Origin: Saprospiraceae bacterium
Lineage (GTDB): Bacteria; Bacteroidota; Bacteroidia; Chitinophagales; Saprospiraceae
Direction of reading: 5' to 3'
Length of the DNA stretch: 64,000 nt
NCBI GenBank assembly: GCA_030729925.1
Contig: JANQWK010000030.1
Location: forward strand, 1 to 64,000
The notes under the pieces are model-generated. The model worked only from the letters and a program-made list of their open reading frames with translations, had not been told where the DNA came from and ran no database searches. Positions 17,468-26,600 of this stretch are shown here, in pieces (within the stretch, counting starts at the first letter, position 1; every line of letters begins with the position of its first letter). The translations under genes and the position numbers were made by a program.

Positions 17468-18160
17468 TCAACTCCCCATTTTGCCCGATTCGTCAGCCGT
17501 GATGATACCTTTGTTTAGGGCATACAACATCAGCTCCGAAACGGAATTCATCTGCAATTTTTTCATGATGTTTTTCCGATGGGTATATACCGTGTGGGTA
17601 CTCAGGTTTAGGTTGTTTCCTATTTCTTTGGCTATCAAGCCTTTGGAGATAAGCTGAACAATTTCTATTTCCCTTCCGGTAAGCGGTACCGCATCTACGG
17701 GTACCAGGGGTTTGGAAAATGACTTTTCCAGGATATAGTCCAAGATTTTTGTGCAAAAATATTTATCACCCTTGTGGGCCGCTTTGAGGGCATCAAAAAT
17801 TTCTTCCTGATCACAGGTTTTGGTGAGGTAGCTGTTGACCCCGTATTCCAAAGCAAGGTCTATGTTTTTTTTATCATTGTCCGAACTAATCACCAATATG
17901 TTCACTTCTGGAAAGGACTCCCTGATATGTCGTATCGTGTGAACACTGAAGTAATCCGGCTGGTTGTAATCCAAAATGACCAAATCTACCGTCGCATGGC
18001 TGAGTTGCTGCAACAATTCTGCTTCATCGCCAACTTCGGCCACGATCCGGTATTGGGGTTTTTCCAACAACAGCTGCTTCAGTCCCAAACGAGACAAATA
18101 ATGGGTATCTGCCAGACATATTGTGATTTCTTCTCGCACCTTGCTTCTCCTTTTACGCAA
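17468..18160 (-). CDS. LuxR/NarL-family response regulator
   Basis: Two-domain transcription regulator of 230 residues. The receiver domain (about 12-130) has phospho-acceptor Asp64 (VILDYNQPD) and conserved Lys114 (SYLTKTC). The acidic pair usually reading DD near the first strand is Asp18-Thr19 here, so one pocket acid is missing. The LuxR-type helix-turn-helix (about 160-222: LTGREIEIVQLISKG, AKEIGNNLNLSTHTVYTHRKNI) is intact. No histidine kinase is in the window, so it is an orphan by context. The ATG at 18160 adds a basic start (MRKRRSK); an internal GTG at residue 8 is an alternative. A TPMT-like gene lies 44 bp upstream. Confidence 0.9.
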   Translation of the reverse strand: MRKRRSKVREEITICLADTHYLSRLGLKQLLLEKPQYRIVAEVGDEAELLQQLSHATVDLVILDYNQPDYFSVHTIRHIRESFPEVNILVISSDNDKKNIDLALEYGVNSYLTKTCDQEEIFDALKAAHKGDKYFCTKILDYILEKSFSKPLVPVDAVPLTGREIEIVQLISKGLIAKEIGNNLNLSTHTVYTHRKNIMKKLQMNSVSELMLYALNKGIITADESGKMGS

Positions 18161-18204
18161 CCAAAAGTAAATTATTCCTGACTGGGTTGCAAGTTTATTT
18201 AGAC

Positions 18205-18795
18205 TTAATTCACATAAGGTTTTTCCAGCACAAAGAACAATTCGTTGCCGTTGCGGGGGCTGATGGAGTCTTCGGCTGGGATCATTTTGTGGATCGTGAA
18301 ATAGGGCGAAAAGATACTTTGGTAGGTTTGTGCATCTCCTCCGAAAGGAGGCCCGGGTTTTTCGAAGACTTTATTGAACAGCAATCCGGCCAAAAGCCCT
18401 CCGGGTTTCAGCAGTTCAAAACACTTTGCGGCATAGTCGGCTCTTTGCGCTGGGGCAATCGCACAAAAGAAAGTTTGTTCGAGGATTAAATCGAATTGAC
18501 CGTTGAGGTCAAAGAAGTTGCCAATCCTGTAATTTTCAGCAGGCATATCGGGTATTTTTCGCTGTACCTCTTCGAACGCTGCGCTGGCCCAATCGCAGAT
18601 GGCAATATTCCGGAAGCCTTGTTGCCACAAGAAGGCTGCTTCGTGGGCTTTACCTGCTCCGGGGATCAGGATAGCGATATCCTTATCGGATAGCTTGGTT
18701 ACGAAATTACAGATAGGAGGGGAGGGATACCCAATATCCCAGGGGGTATCTCCGGATTGGTATTTGTCTTGCCAAAAGGCAGCATTTAGATTCAT
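18205..18795 (-). CDS. TPMT-family SAM-dependent methyltransferase
   Basis: Class I methyltransferase of 196 residues. The N-terminus FWQDKYQSGDTPWDIG is the hallmark of the thiopurine S-methyltransferase family (W-x-x-K/R-Y-x-x-G-x-T-P-W-D). The SAM-binding glycine motif is ILIPGAGKAHEAAFL, followed by an acidic strand end (ICDWA) and FDLILEQTFFCAI, which is the family post-II motif. Bacterial relatives methylate small thiol, selenium or tellurium compounds; the substrate here is unknown. It lies 1 bp downstream of the DUF4230-like gene and 44 bp upstream of the response regulator, all leftward. Confidence 0.87.
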   Translation of the reverse strand: MNLNAAFWQDKYQSGDTPWDIGYPSPPICNFVTKLSDKDIAILIPGAGKAHEAAFLWQQGFRNIAICDWASAAFEEVQRKIPDMPAENYRIGNFFDLNGQFDLILEQTFFCAIAPAQRADYAAKCFELLKPGGLLAGLLFNKVFEKPGPPFGGDAQTYQSIFSPYFTIHKMIPAEDSISPRNGNELFFVLEKPYVN

Positions 18796-18796
18796 G

Positions 18797-20011
18797 TCAA
18801 TCGTTTAATAATTTCGAATCGGCACTTAGGTCAAGGGGCTGGCGGAAAGTAATTTTCAGGGTAAACCGCGAATCGAAAGCCTGTATAAGTGGTAGAAACA
18901 TGGTATTGAGCAGTTCTATGGCGTGTTGCTTGGCCTGATCCAGTACTGCATCGTCCTGAATTGCTTCTCTTCTAAACTCCTCTCTCAGCAAGTTGATATT
19001 GCGATTGAGGTCCAGGTTTTCCAGTTCTCGCATCCAGCCAATGTCCATTTTATCAATTTTGGGATAGACTTCATGAGAAAGGATAACCGGTTCTCCCAAA
19101 ACAATGTTCACTACTTTGGATTGTTCATTCAGGGTGAGTTCGAACTGCTGATCCAGTTTAAATCCTGCTTTGATAATGGACAAGGCCGATATCTCGATGG
19201 CCGTACTGGACACAGAAAAGCCCAGGAAGCGGGTCTGGAGCTGCTGGCTCAGGCCTTTTTTGTCCCTTTGCTCAAAGGTTGCCAGTTCTGCAATTACTCG
19301 GGATACCTTCTCTTCCAGCATTCCTTTGGAACGGCCAAAATCTTCGATCGCAGCGCGCTCCTCCAATTCTTTGATCATGGGCTGCAGCGCCTCCGTCAAG
19401 GCTATGCCGCAAGGATCTTCAGCCTTCGTTCCACGGGCATAAAACTTCCCGGCCTCCGTGTTTAATACCTCGCTCAACAATTGTTGGATCAAAAAACAGG
19501 TATATTTGGAAGCAATGATATGTATTTTTTCAACAGCGTTATCTGCGTGGTTTTCATACCAACTTTGATAAACGCTGGAGGTAGTGTCTATAGCTGCTAT
19601 AAAATCCCGGTAGTACCAGTCTTTGATCTGATTGTGAAAGTCGCTCCGATAGGTCACGAGCATGGCTTCTGTTTGCTCGGGTTGTAAACCCATGCGGCTG
19701 GCAACGTGTCGGATGAGTGCCGCATTCATCTGAAATACCAGTTTGTCAAAGGCCTCGGGGTATTTGCCTGGATTAGACAAAATAGCAATGGCCTCCCGCT
19801 CGTCGAGGTTGACCGCAAAATTTGCAGGGCGGTAATTGACTTGGAATTCTTTGGGCGCTCCTGATCCCCTGCCGCTTCCCGATTCATCGCCGGAAAAAAG
19901 GTTGAGCAATACAATTCCAACCAGCGATATAAAAAGCACGATCAGCAAAACTTTTATCAATAAAACTTTTTTACCTGAGAGATCGGATTCCGGTGCATTA
20001 ATTTCCGCCAT
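18797..20011 (-). CDS. Membrane-anchored DUF4230-like protein
   Basis: No assigned function. The 404-residue protein has a short acidic cytoplasmic N-terminus, one transmembrane helix (about 18-38), a Gly/Ser-rich linker, a helical middle region (about 60-250) and a C-terminal part (about 260-395) resembling DUF4230: IEISALSIIKAGFKLDQ, LNEQSKVVNIVLGEPVILS, then NINLLREEFRREAI and a long helix with QAKQHAIELLNTMF. DUF4230 proteins are usually near 200 residues, so the helical middle region is extra. It is divergent from folP with only 55 bp between starts. The TPMT-like gene follows after 1 bp. Confidence 0.7.
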   Translation of the reverse strand: MAEINAPESDLSGKKVLLIKVLLIVLFISLVGIVLLNLFSGDESGSGRGSGAPKEFQVNYRPANFAVNLDEREAIAILSNPGKYPEAFDKLVFQMNAALIRHVASRMGLQPEQTEAMLVTYRSDFHNQIKDWYYRDFIAAIDTTSSVYQSWYENHADNAVEKIHIIASKYTCFLIQQLLSEVLNTEAGKFYARGTKAEDPCGIALTEALQPMIKELEERAAIEDFGRSKGMLEEKVSRVIAELATFEQRDKKGLSQQLQTRFLGFSVSSTAIEISALSIIKAGFKLDQQFELTLNEQSKVVNIVLGEPVILSHEVYPKIDKMDIGWMRELENLDLNRNINLLREEFRREAIQDDAVLDQAKQHAIELLNTMFLPLIQAFDSRFTLKITFRQPLDLSADSKLLND

Positions 20012-20066
20012 ATTTGTATTTTCCTTTAGATTGAACAGGTAAATATAACAATTGAATGTTTCGTGT

Positions 20067-20918
20067 ATGCTCCATCCTCAAAAAACAATAAACTGCAAGG
20101 GGAGTTTGCTCCTCCTGGAAAAACCTGCCATCATGGGAGTCTTAAATCTTACTCCAGACTCTTTCTTTGATGGGGGCAAATATGCCGATTTGCAGTCGGT
20201 TTTGCGGCAAGCCGAAAAAATGATTCAGGAAGGGGCTGCTATATTGGATGTGGGTGGGGTTTCTACAAGACCCGGTGCAGCTTTGCCCAACCTTGCTACC
20301 GAACTCAGTCGCGTGATTCCGGTTGTAGAAGCACTCGCTTCCCGGTTTCCGGAGACCATCCTGTCCATAGATACTTTTCGGGCTGCCGTGGCCAGAGCGG
20401 CAGTTGAGGCAGGTGCAGGCATGGTCAATGATATTTCAGCAGGCAAACTGGACCCCGATCTGTACGCTACAGTGGCCGAAATCCAGGTGCCCTACGTATT
20501 GATGCACATGCAAAATACACCCGCGACCATGCAAATCAATCCCGAGTACGGGGATGTAGTGCTGGAAGTCACCGATTTTTTTATCCGAGAAATTGGAGTG
20601 CTTCGATCCCTGGGAGTCAAGGATATTATGCTGGATCCGGGATTTGGTTTTGGAAAACTCCCCGAACACAATTTCCGACTCCTTCAAATGCTGGATAGTT
20701 TTGCATTCCTGGAATTCCCGCTGCTCGCCGGCTTGTCGAGAAAGTCTATGGTTTACAAGACATTGGGCATTACGCCAGAGGAAGCCCTAAATGGCACAAC
20801 CGCACTAAATATGGTTGCCCTTCAACGAGGAGCCAAGCTCCTAAGGGTACACGATGTCAAAGAAGCCAGGGAGACCATCGCATTATTTGAACAATTGGAC
20901 AGGTTTGATTCATGGTAG
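20067..20918 (+). CDS. folP: Dihydropteroate synthase
   Basis: Condenses 6-hydroxymethyl-dihydropterin pyrophosphate with p-aminobenzoate in folate synthesis (the sulfonamide target). The motifs are complete: MGVLNLTPDSFFDGG with phosphate-binding Asn, ILDVGGVSTRPGA (the usual DVGGESTRPG with Val for Glu), SIDTFRAAVARAAVEAG, MVNDIS, MLDPGFGFGK, and LLAGLSRKSMV with the catalytic Lys/Arg region. ATG 20067 was preferred over the in-frame TTG 20052, which would add five non-conserved residues. The downstream membrane-protein gene starts inside its last codons, so the pair is probably translationally coupled. Confidence 0.96.
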   Translation: MLHPQKTINCKGSLLLLEKPAIMGVLNLTPDSFFDGGKYADLQSVLRQAEKMIQEGAAILDVGGVSTRPGAALPNLATELSRVIPVVEALASRFPETILSIDTFRAAVARAAVEAGAGMVNDISAGKLDPDLYATVAEIQVPYVLMHMQNTPATMQINPEYGDVVLEVTDFFIREIGVLRSLGVKDIMLDPGFGFGKLPEHNFRLLQMLDSFAFLEFPLLAGLSRKSMVYKTLGITPEEALNGTTALNMVALQRGAKLLRVHDVKEARETIALFEQLDRFDSW

Positions 20919-22327
20919 AAAAGTTGACAGCGCACAACCTTAAGCTGCTGAGCCTGCAATTTTTGCGTAGGTTTTATCGGGATTTTCCGCGCAGCGGAGC
21001 TATGGAAACTGTTCTGGATATGCGGGGAGAGGGTGGCATCATCGCCGATGGCTGGCTTTCTTTTTCCCGGCCAGATGGAACTTTGTTTGAAGTAACCGTG
21101 GAGACTACTACCGCTCAGATGGCTCAGGAACTTCGCTATGTCCCGCCGCTACGAAAAATTACCGGAGATGCTTTCGCCCTTTCTGCAGTGATGGTTACCT
21201 TGATTTTCTGGATGGCATATACCCGGCAGGACGTCTTCTTTTACCGATACTCCCAGGGCTACCTAGCCACTTTGATCTTTTCCGGAGTACTTGTCCTCAT
21301 GTTGGTGTATGTCGTTTTGTTTTGGCAATCGCGCAGGTACCGGTACATCTACGCGATTGAACAGTTTAAACAGTACCACGCCGACCAGCAGTGGATCGCC
21401 ATGGCCGCCGATGTGTTTCCGAACCCGGAGGACAAATACCTTACAGAACTAAAAAACCAATGCATGAAGTACGGAATAGGTTTGCTTTCCGTACAGGATT
21501 CCGGCATGGTACAATTGCTCATCAGTCCCGCACAAATGGCGGTATCTGCCAAAAAACGCAAAGTCCTTCGTTGGGTGCCATTACAGGATTTGGTTCAAAA
21601 GGTTCCCTTTAGCAAATGGGCAGGCATGCTTTCTCCCCGAAAGCTATCCACCTACCTCTCCGAAGGAACTCAGGTTCTGATGTTGCGCTTTGGCAACAAT
21701 ATCCGGGTCCAAATTTGGATAGGCCTGCTCGCTTTAAGTTCTGTTTTTGGCGTTTTCCTTTTCGAAAACCTTAAAAGCCCTATCACAAAGGTCAATGAAA
21801 AAGCTTATGCCCGGAAGCTGGAGTCTGCCATGGCTGATTTCAAACCCGAAGCCCGTGTCCTCGATTCCGTCGTGACCTCCTGGGTGCTTCCGGCTTATAC
21901 AGATATTCGACCCTATCTGGATGCCAGGGAAGACCGTATTCCGACCTGGTCCGTGCCTGCTTTTTTGCTGAAAGCACCTGACAAAGAATTACCCAATCTC
22001 GAAGCAGCGGATTTTTCTCAGTACAACTGCAATGTCTTCGCCCAACAAACCGATGTGCGCTATTTTCTGCAGCTCGACCGCTATTTTCCCCTGAATTTCG
22101 CCTTGGAGCAGGCAAAAAAACTAAACGACCTCAATATTGGTGTAAATTGCTATTGGCTAGGCTGTTTTTCCGAAAGGACATCCGATTTTTTTCTGGTAAC
22201 CCGGAAATCCTTCCCAACAAGGGAAGGTGCAGAAAAGGCACGCTTGGCTTTACAGCGAACCCTGTCCCGACAAAAGATAGGAATGGATATAGAAATACTT
22301 GAGATTATACCTTTTAAAAATAATTAA
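20912..22327 (+). CDS. Uncharacterised membrane protein coupled to folP
   Basis: I do not recognise a characterised family. The 471-residue protein starts with a soluble region (about 1-75: LQFLRRFYRDF, then an MRGEGGIIADGWLSF-type beta segment that recalls restriction-endonuclease-fold membrane proteins of the Mrr type, uncertain). Two transmembrane helices follow (about 86-103 and 113-136), then a cytoplasmic helical region of about 130 residues, a third helix (about 268-286), and a C-terminal extracytoplasmic region (about 290-471) with Cys/Trp residues (NCYWLGCF) and a final domain resembling SPOR-like folds (FFLVTRKSFPTREGAEKA). Its ATG overlaps the folP stop (7-bp overlap). Confidence 0.7.
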   Translation: MVEKLTAHNLKLLSLQFLRRFYRDFPRSGAMETVLDMRGEGGIIADGWLSFSRPDGTLFEVTVETTTAQMAQELRYVPPLRKITGDAFALSAVMVTLIFWMAYTRQDVFFYRYSQGYLATLIFSGVLVLMLVYVVLFWQSRRYRYIYAIEQFKQYHADQQWIAMAADVFPNPEDKYLTELKNQCMKYGIGLLSVQDSGMVQLLISPAQMAVSAKKRKVLRWVPLQDLVQKVPFSKWAGMLSPRKLSTYLSEGTQVLMLRFGNNIRVQIWIGLLALSSVFGVFLFENLKSPITKVNEKAYARKLESAMADFKPEARVLDSVVTSWVLPAYTDIRPYLDAREDRIPTWSVPAFLLKAPDKELPNLEAADFSQYNCNVFAQQTDVRYFLQLDRYFPLNFALEQAKKLNDLNIGVNCYWLGCFSERTSDFFLVTRKSFPTREGAEKARLALQRTLSRQKIGMDIEILEIIPFKNN

Positions 22328-22369
22328 ATCAAAGTTTTATATTTTTTAACTCAAGAAATACTTGAAGAT

Positions 22370-23650
22370 ATGAACGGGTTGGGAAAACTTTTTTTATGCT
22401 TGCTTTTTGCGCTATCGGCGCAGGCGCAAAAAACCTATTTGCATTGCGGTCAACTGATAGATTGTCGGAGCGGGGGCATCCAGCAGGAAATGACGATTGT
22501 CGTGGAAGGCAATGAGATTGTGGAAGTGCTTAAAGGATATGTTGGGTCTGCCAGCGAAGGGGCGATCATAGATTTGAGGGGTGCTACGGTGATGCCTGGG
22601 TTGACCGATATGCACGTTCATATCGAGGGAGAAACCGGTGCGGGGAGTTATGCGGAGCGTTTTCGACTTAATCCAGCGGATATTGCCCTACGGGCTACCC
22701 TGTACGCCGAAAAGACGCTGATGGCAGGGTTCACAACCGTCCGGGATATGGGCGGTACAGGAGTAAATGTTTCGCTCAGAGACGCCATTGACAGAGGGTA
22801 TGTCAAAGGGCCCCGGATTTTTACCGCGGAAAAGAGTTTGGCTTCTACGGGTGGACACGCAGATCCTTCCAACGGGGTTCGAAAGGAATTGATGGGAGAT
22901 CCGGGTCCGGCGGAAGGGGTAATTAACGGGGTAGAAGACGCCCGGAAAGCAGTGCGTCAGCGCTACAAAAACGGCGCAGATTGTATCAAAATTACTGCAA
23001 CGGGTGGAGTGACCAGCGTCAGTAAAAATGCTTCTGGCCCACATTTTACCGTGGAGGAAATCGAAGCGATTGTTGCAACTGCAAATGATTACAACTTTCA
23101 TGTGGCGGCTCATGCCCACGGACCGGAAGGAATGAAGCGAGCGGTACTTGCGGGGGTGACTACGATAGAACATGGCACCATGATGACCCCTGAGATCATG
23201 GATCTCATGATTGAAAAGGGAACTTATCTCGTTCCTACAATTTCAGCAGGAAAATATGCGATCTCAAAAGTCGAGACTCCGGGTTTTTACCCTCCCATCA
23301 TCATTCCAAAAATCCTGGAAGTGGTTCCTTTTGTGGATAAGACCTATCCGGAGGCCTTTAAAAGGGGGGTAAAAGTGGCTTTTGGAACCGATGCCGGAGT
23401 GGCACCTCATGGAGATAACGCCAAAGAATTTGAATATATGGTGGCAGCGGGCATGGATCCCATGCAAGCGATTCTGTCCGCAACGGTCGTTCCGGCCACT
23501 ATCCTACGGGTATCTGATAAAGCAGGAACCCTCGAAAAAGGCAAATGGGCGGATATTGTGGCGGTTCCCGGAAATCCGCTGGAGGACATTTCCGTGATGT
23601 CCAAAGTGAATTTCGTGATGAAAGGGGGAGTAGTGTATAAAGCCCCCTAA
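22370..23650 (+). CDS. Secreted amidohydrolase (M38/imidazolonepropionase-like)
   Basis: Binuclear-metal amidohydrolase of 426 residues with a signal peptide (hydrophobic 5-18, cleavage near AQA-Q). Metal and active-site motifs: HVHIEG (HxH), TTVRDMGGTG, KITATGGVTS (the carboxylated-Lys position), HVAAHAHG (metal His), TTIEHGT (metal His) and FGTDAGVAPHG (catalytic Asp). The set fits the Xaa-Pro dipeptidase/imidazolonepropionase-related subgroup that cleaves dipeptides or small amides in the periplasm. The natural substrate is not evident. It stands alone between the folP pair and tamB, 42 bp after the former. Confidence 0.92.
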   Translation: MNGLGKLFLCLLFALSAQAQKTYLHCGQLIDCRSGGIQQEMTIVVEGNEIVEVLKGYVGSASEGAIIDLRGATVMPGLTDMHVHIEGETGAGSYAERFRLNPADIALRATLYAEKTLMAGFTTVRDMGGTGVNVSLRDAIDRGYVKGPRIFTAEKSLASTGGHADPSNGVRKELMGDPGPAEGVINGVEDARKAVRQRYKNGADCIKITATGGVTSVSKNASGPHFTVEEIEAIVATANDYNFHVAAHAHGPEGMKRAVLAGVTTIEHGTMMTPEIMDLMIEKGTYLVPTISAGKYAISKVETPGFYPPIIIPKILEVVPFVDKTYPEAFKRGVKVAFGTDAGVAPHGDNAKEFEYMVAAGMDPMQAILSATVVPATILRVSDKAGTLEKGKWADIVAVPGNPLEDISVMSKVNFVMKGGVVYKAP

Positions 23651-23669
23651 GGGAAAACCTTTTTATCTG

Positions 23670-23677
23670 TAACTTTG
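23670..23677 (+). promoter_or_regulatory. Candidate -7 box for tamB
   Basis: TAACTTTG matches TAnnTTTG exactly and lies 20 bp before the tamB ATG. No upstream TTTG at the proper distance is visible. Confidence 0.35.
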
Positions 23678-23697
23678 CCCAAACAGACAGTAGCAGT

Positions 23698-26600
23698 ATG
23701 TCGGAACACAAGGATGAGCGATCTATGGCAGAACGGTTGAAGCAATGGATCCTGCAGCACAACAGCTTTCGCAGAGGGCTTGTCCTTGTTCGCAATACCG
23801 CATTGGTGCTCCTTTCCCTGCTGTTTGCCCTGTTTTTGCTGCTTCAGATTGACCCCATTCAGAATGCCGTCACGGATAGACTCACCGTTTTTTTTGGATC
23901 AAAACTCGAAACCCGCATCGAACTGGACTACGTTTCTATGCGGTTTTTCGACAAATTGGTGCTGCATGGTTTTTTTGTAGGAGGTTACCACCAGGATACC
24001 CTGTTGGATGCCGATAAACTGGTCTTGGATTTCAACCTCAACCCCTTTGCCTTGATGCGCCGCGGCTTAGCCGTTGAATCGGTTGAACTTTCCGGTATCC
24101 GGTTTTTCATGACCCGGCAAGCAGGGGATACGGTGTCGAATGTCCAGCAGGTGATCCAGCGCCTCGGAGGGAATGCAAAAAAGTCTCCCGAAAAGGATCC
24201 CTTCCGGTTTGACTTAAAAAAAATCCGTTTGTCGGATGTCTATTTCCGGCAAAGGGATATCCCTGCGGGAAAAGAACTGATCGCTGAGGTACCCTCCGGG
24301 AAACTCCTTTTCAATGGTTTTGATATGCAGAAAAGCCTTTCGCTGGAAACTTTTCTGCTCGAAAGTCCTTCCCTGCGTATTTACACGTATCCTGAGCTGG
24401 TACCTTCGGATTCGCTGCCCGCTGTTCAGGATAAGGCAATTCCGGAAAAGCCACCATTGCATTTTTTTGTCGAAGACTTCCGTATTCGCGATGCTGCTTT
24501 TGAGTTGCACAACTATCGGAAAGAGCCGGTTCGATTGGGGCCTGCAGACGAGCTCAATTACCGGCACCTCCAAATTGAAAGATTTTTTATAGATGTCCAA
24601 TGCTTTGCCTTTAGCCAAGATCTCGATTTTGAAGGAGAACTACGGCGCTTGTCGGGCTACGAAACAAGTGGATTTGAGCTGCTCAATCTCAGCGCGGCCA
24701 AGGCTCGTGTCAATAGTGAAACGGTAAGTTTAGAAAACTTCAAACTACTTACCCCTCAAAGCGAACTCGGGGACACCCTCATTTTTTCCTACAGGGAATA
24801 TCCCGATTTTACGTCCTTCGTGGACAGGGTCTTCCTGAACGGAAAAATCAATAACGCTAAGGTAGCTTTACAAGACATCATGGTCTTTGCACCGGGGCTC
24901 AAAAAAAACCCTTTCTTTAAAAATAACGCTGCGGAAGTGCTGCAACTTTCCGGCGAAATCGGAGGTCGGATCAACAACCTGCGGGTATCCGACCTGGCCA
25001 TCGGTTTTGAAGAAGGAACCAAACTTTCAGGTGATTTCAGATCCAGGGATATCACCAATCCCGATCTCGCCTTTTTCTCGTTGCGCTTGGATCGGCTCAA
25101 TACCAATATGCGAACCCTCCGGCAGTTGATTCCCAATTTCAATGCCCCACAAAATTTCAACAAACTGGGGAATTTGTCGTTCAATGGCTCCTTCGATGGC
25201 TTCTTTGGCGATTTTGTAGCCTATGGCTACCTTCGGACAGCATTGGGTAATGCCGAAATGGACATGTCGCTCAAAACTCCCGGGGCTCGAGAAAATTCTA
25301 CCTATTCAGGTAAAATTGCGCTCATCGGTTTCGATATGGGGCGCTGGCTGGACGACCCCGCTTTTGGTGGGGTGAATTTTACCGCAGCGGTAAAAAACGG
25401 AAAAGGATTTACAGGGCAAACGGTGGAGGCTACGTTGAATGCCGAAATTAAAGATTTGATTTACAAAGGGTACAGTTATGAAAATGCCAGTCTGGCTGGG
25501 GAACTGAACCGGAATTTTTTCAATGGCGACTTTCTGATCCGGGACGACAATATTGATTTTTCATTCAATGGCAAACTCGATTTTCGCGATAGCGTTTCCA
25601 GGTATGATTTTAATGCCGAAATACGCAAACTGGATCTGTTGCAATTGAATTTGTCAAAAAGAGACCTTACCCTGGCCGGCTTTATTGACCTCAACCTGCT
25701 GGATTCTACCCGCAACTTTCTGGAGGTAACAGGTCAGGTCAACGCTAGTAATTTGTTGGTCATCGAAGACCAAACCAAATATTATCAGATGGAGTCGCTC
25801 AAAGCTGGCTCCCGTTCTGAAGGCAATGGATCTCGTATCATTTGGCTGGAATCTGACCTTGCGTCAGGAGAGCTGAAAGGCGAATTTGACCTCCTTAAAC
25901 TCGGTCAGGGCTTGAGCGATTTTTTAGTGCGCAATCATCCCGGATTTGCAGCTCGTATCGGTCTGAAGCATTTCCCCAACGCTCCTCCCATAGATTTTTC
26001 TTTCGCGTTTCAATTCAAAGAAGCTGGTAACTTTCAGCGGTTGTTTTTGCCCGAGCTGGGCACACTCGATGGTGCAAGGGTGAGGGGAAGCTTGAATTCA
26101 TCTGCCGAAACCCTGGATTTTTTCCTGGATGCGGCACTCCTCAGTGTGGGTACGGTTCAAATGGAAGACCTTGCAGTGTCCACCCAACTTCGAAAAGCAG
26201 AAGGATTGCTGGATATTGCAGTCGCTACTACCCGCATCGGGGAAAAGACCACTATCCCCGCCTTTACGATGCTCAATGCCATTTATGGCGATACCTTGGA
26301 TTTTGGGCTTAATTACCAAAGCTCGGGGTTTAGCTACCTGGACAATCTCAACCTCAACGGGAAACTCTTTTTGCTGGACAGCACCTTGTACCAACTAAAT
26401 TTTGCCCAATCCAATCTCTTTATTCTGGAAAAACCCTGGGTGATTCAGGCCGATAATTCTATTGTGTTTGGGAATAATAGTTTGAAAATCAACAATTTTT
26501 TACTTCAGCACCAGGATCAGGAAATCCGGCTACAAAGTTACAAGTCCAAAGGCCTTCGCTTGCATTTGCGCAACCTGAACTTTTCGGTAATTGATGAGGT

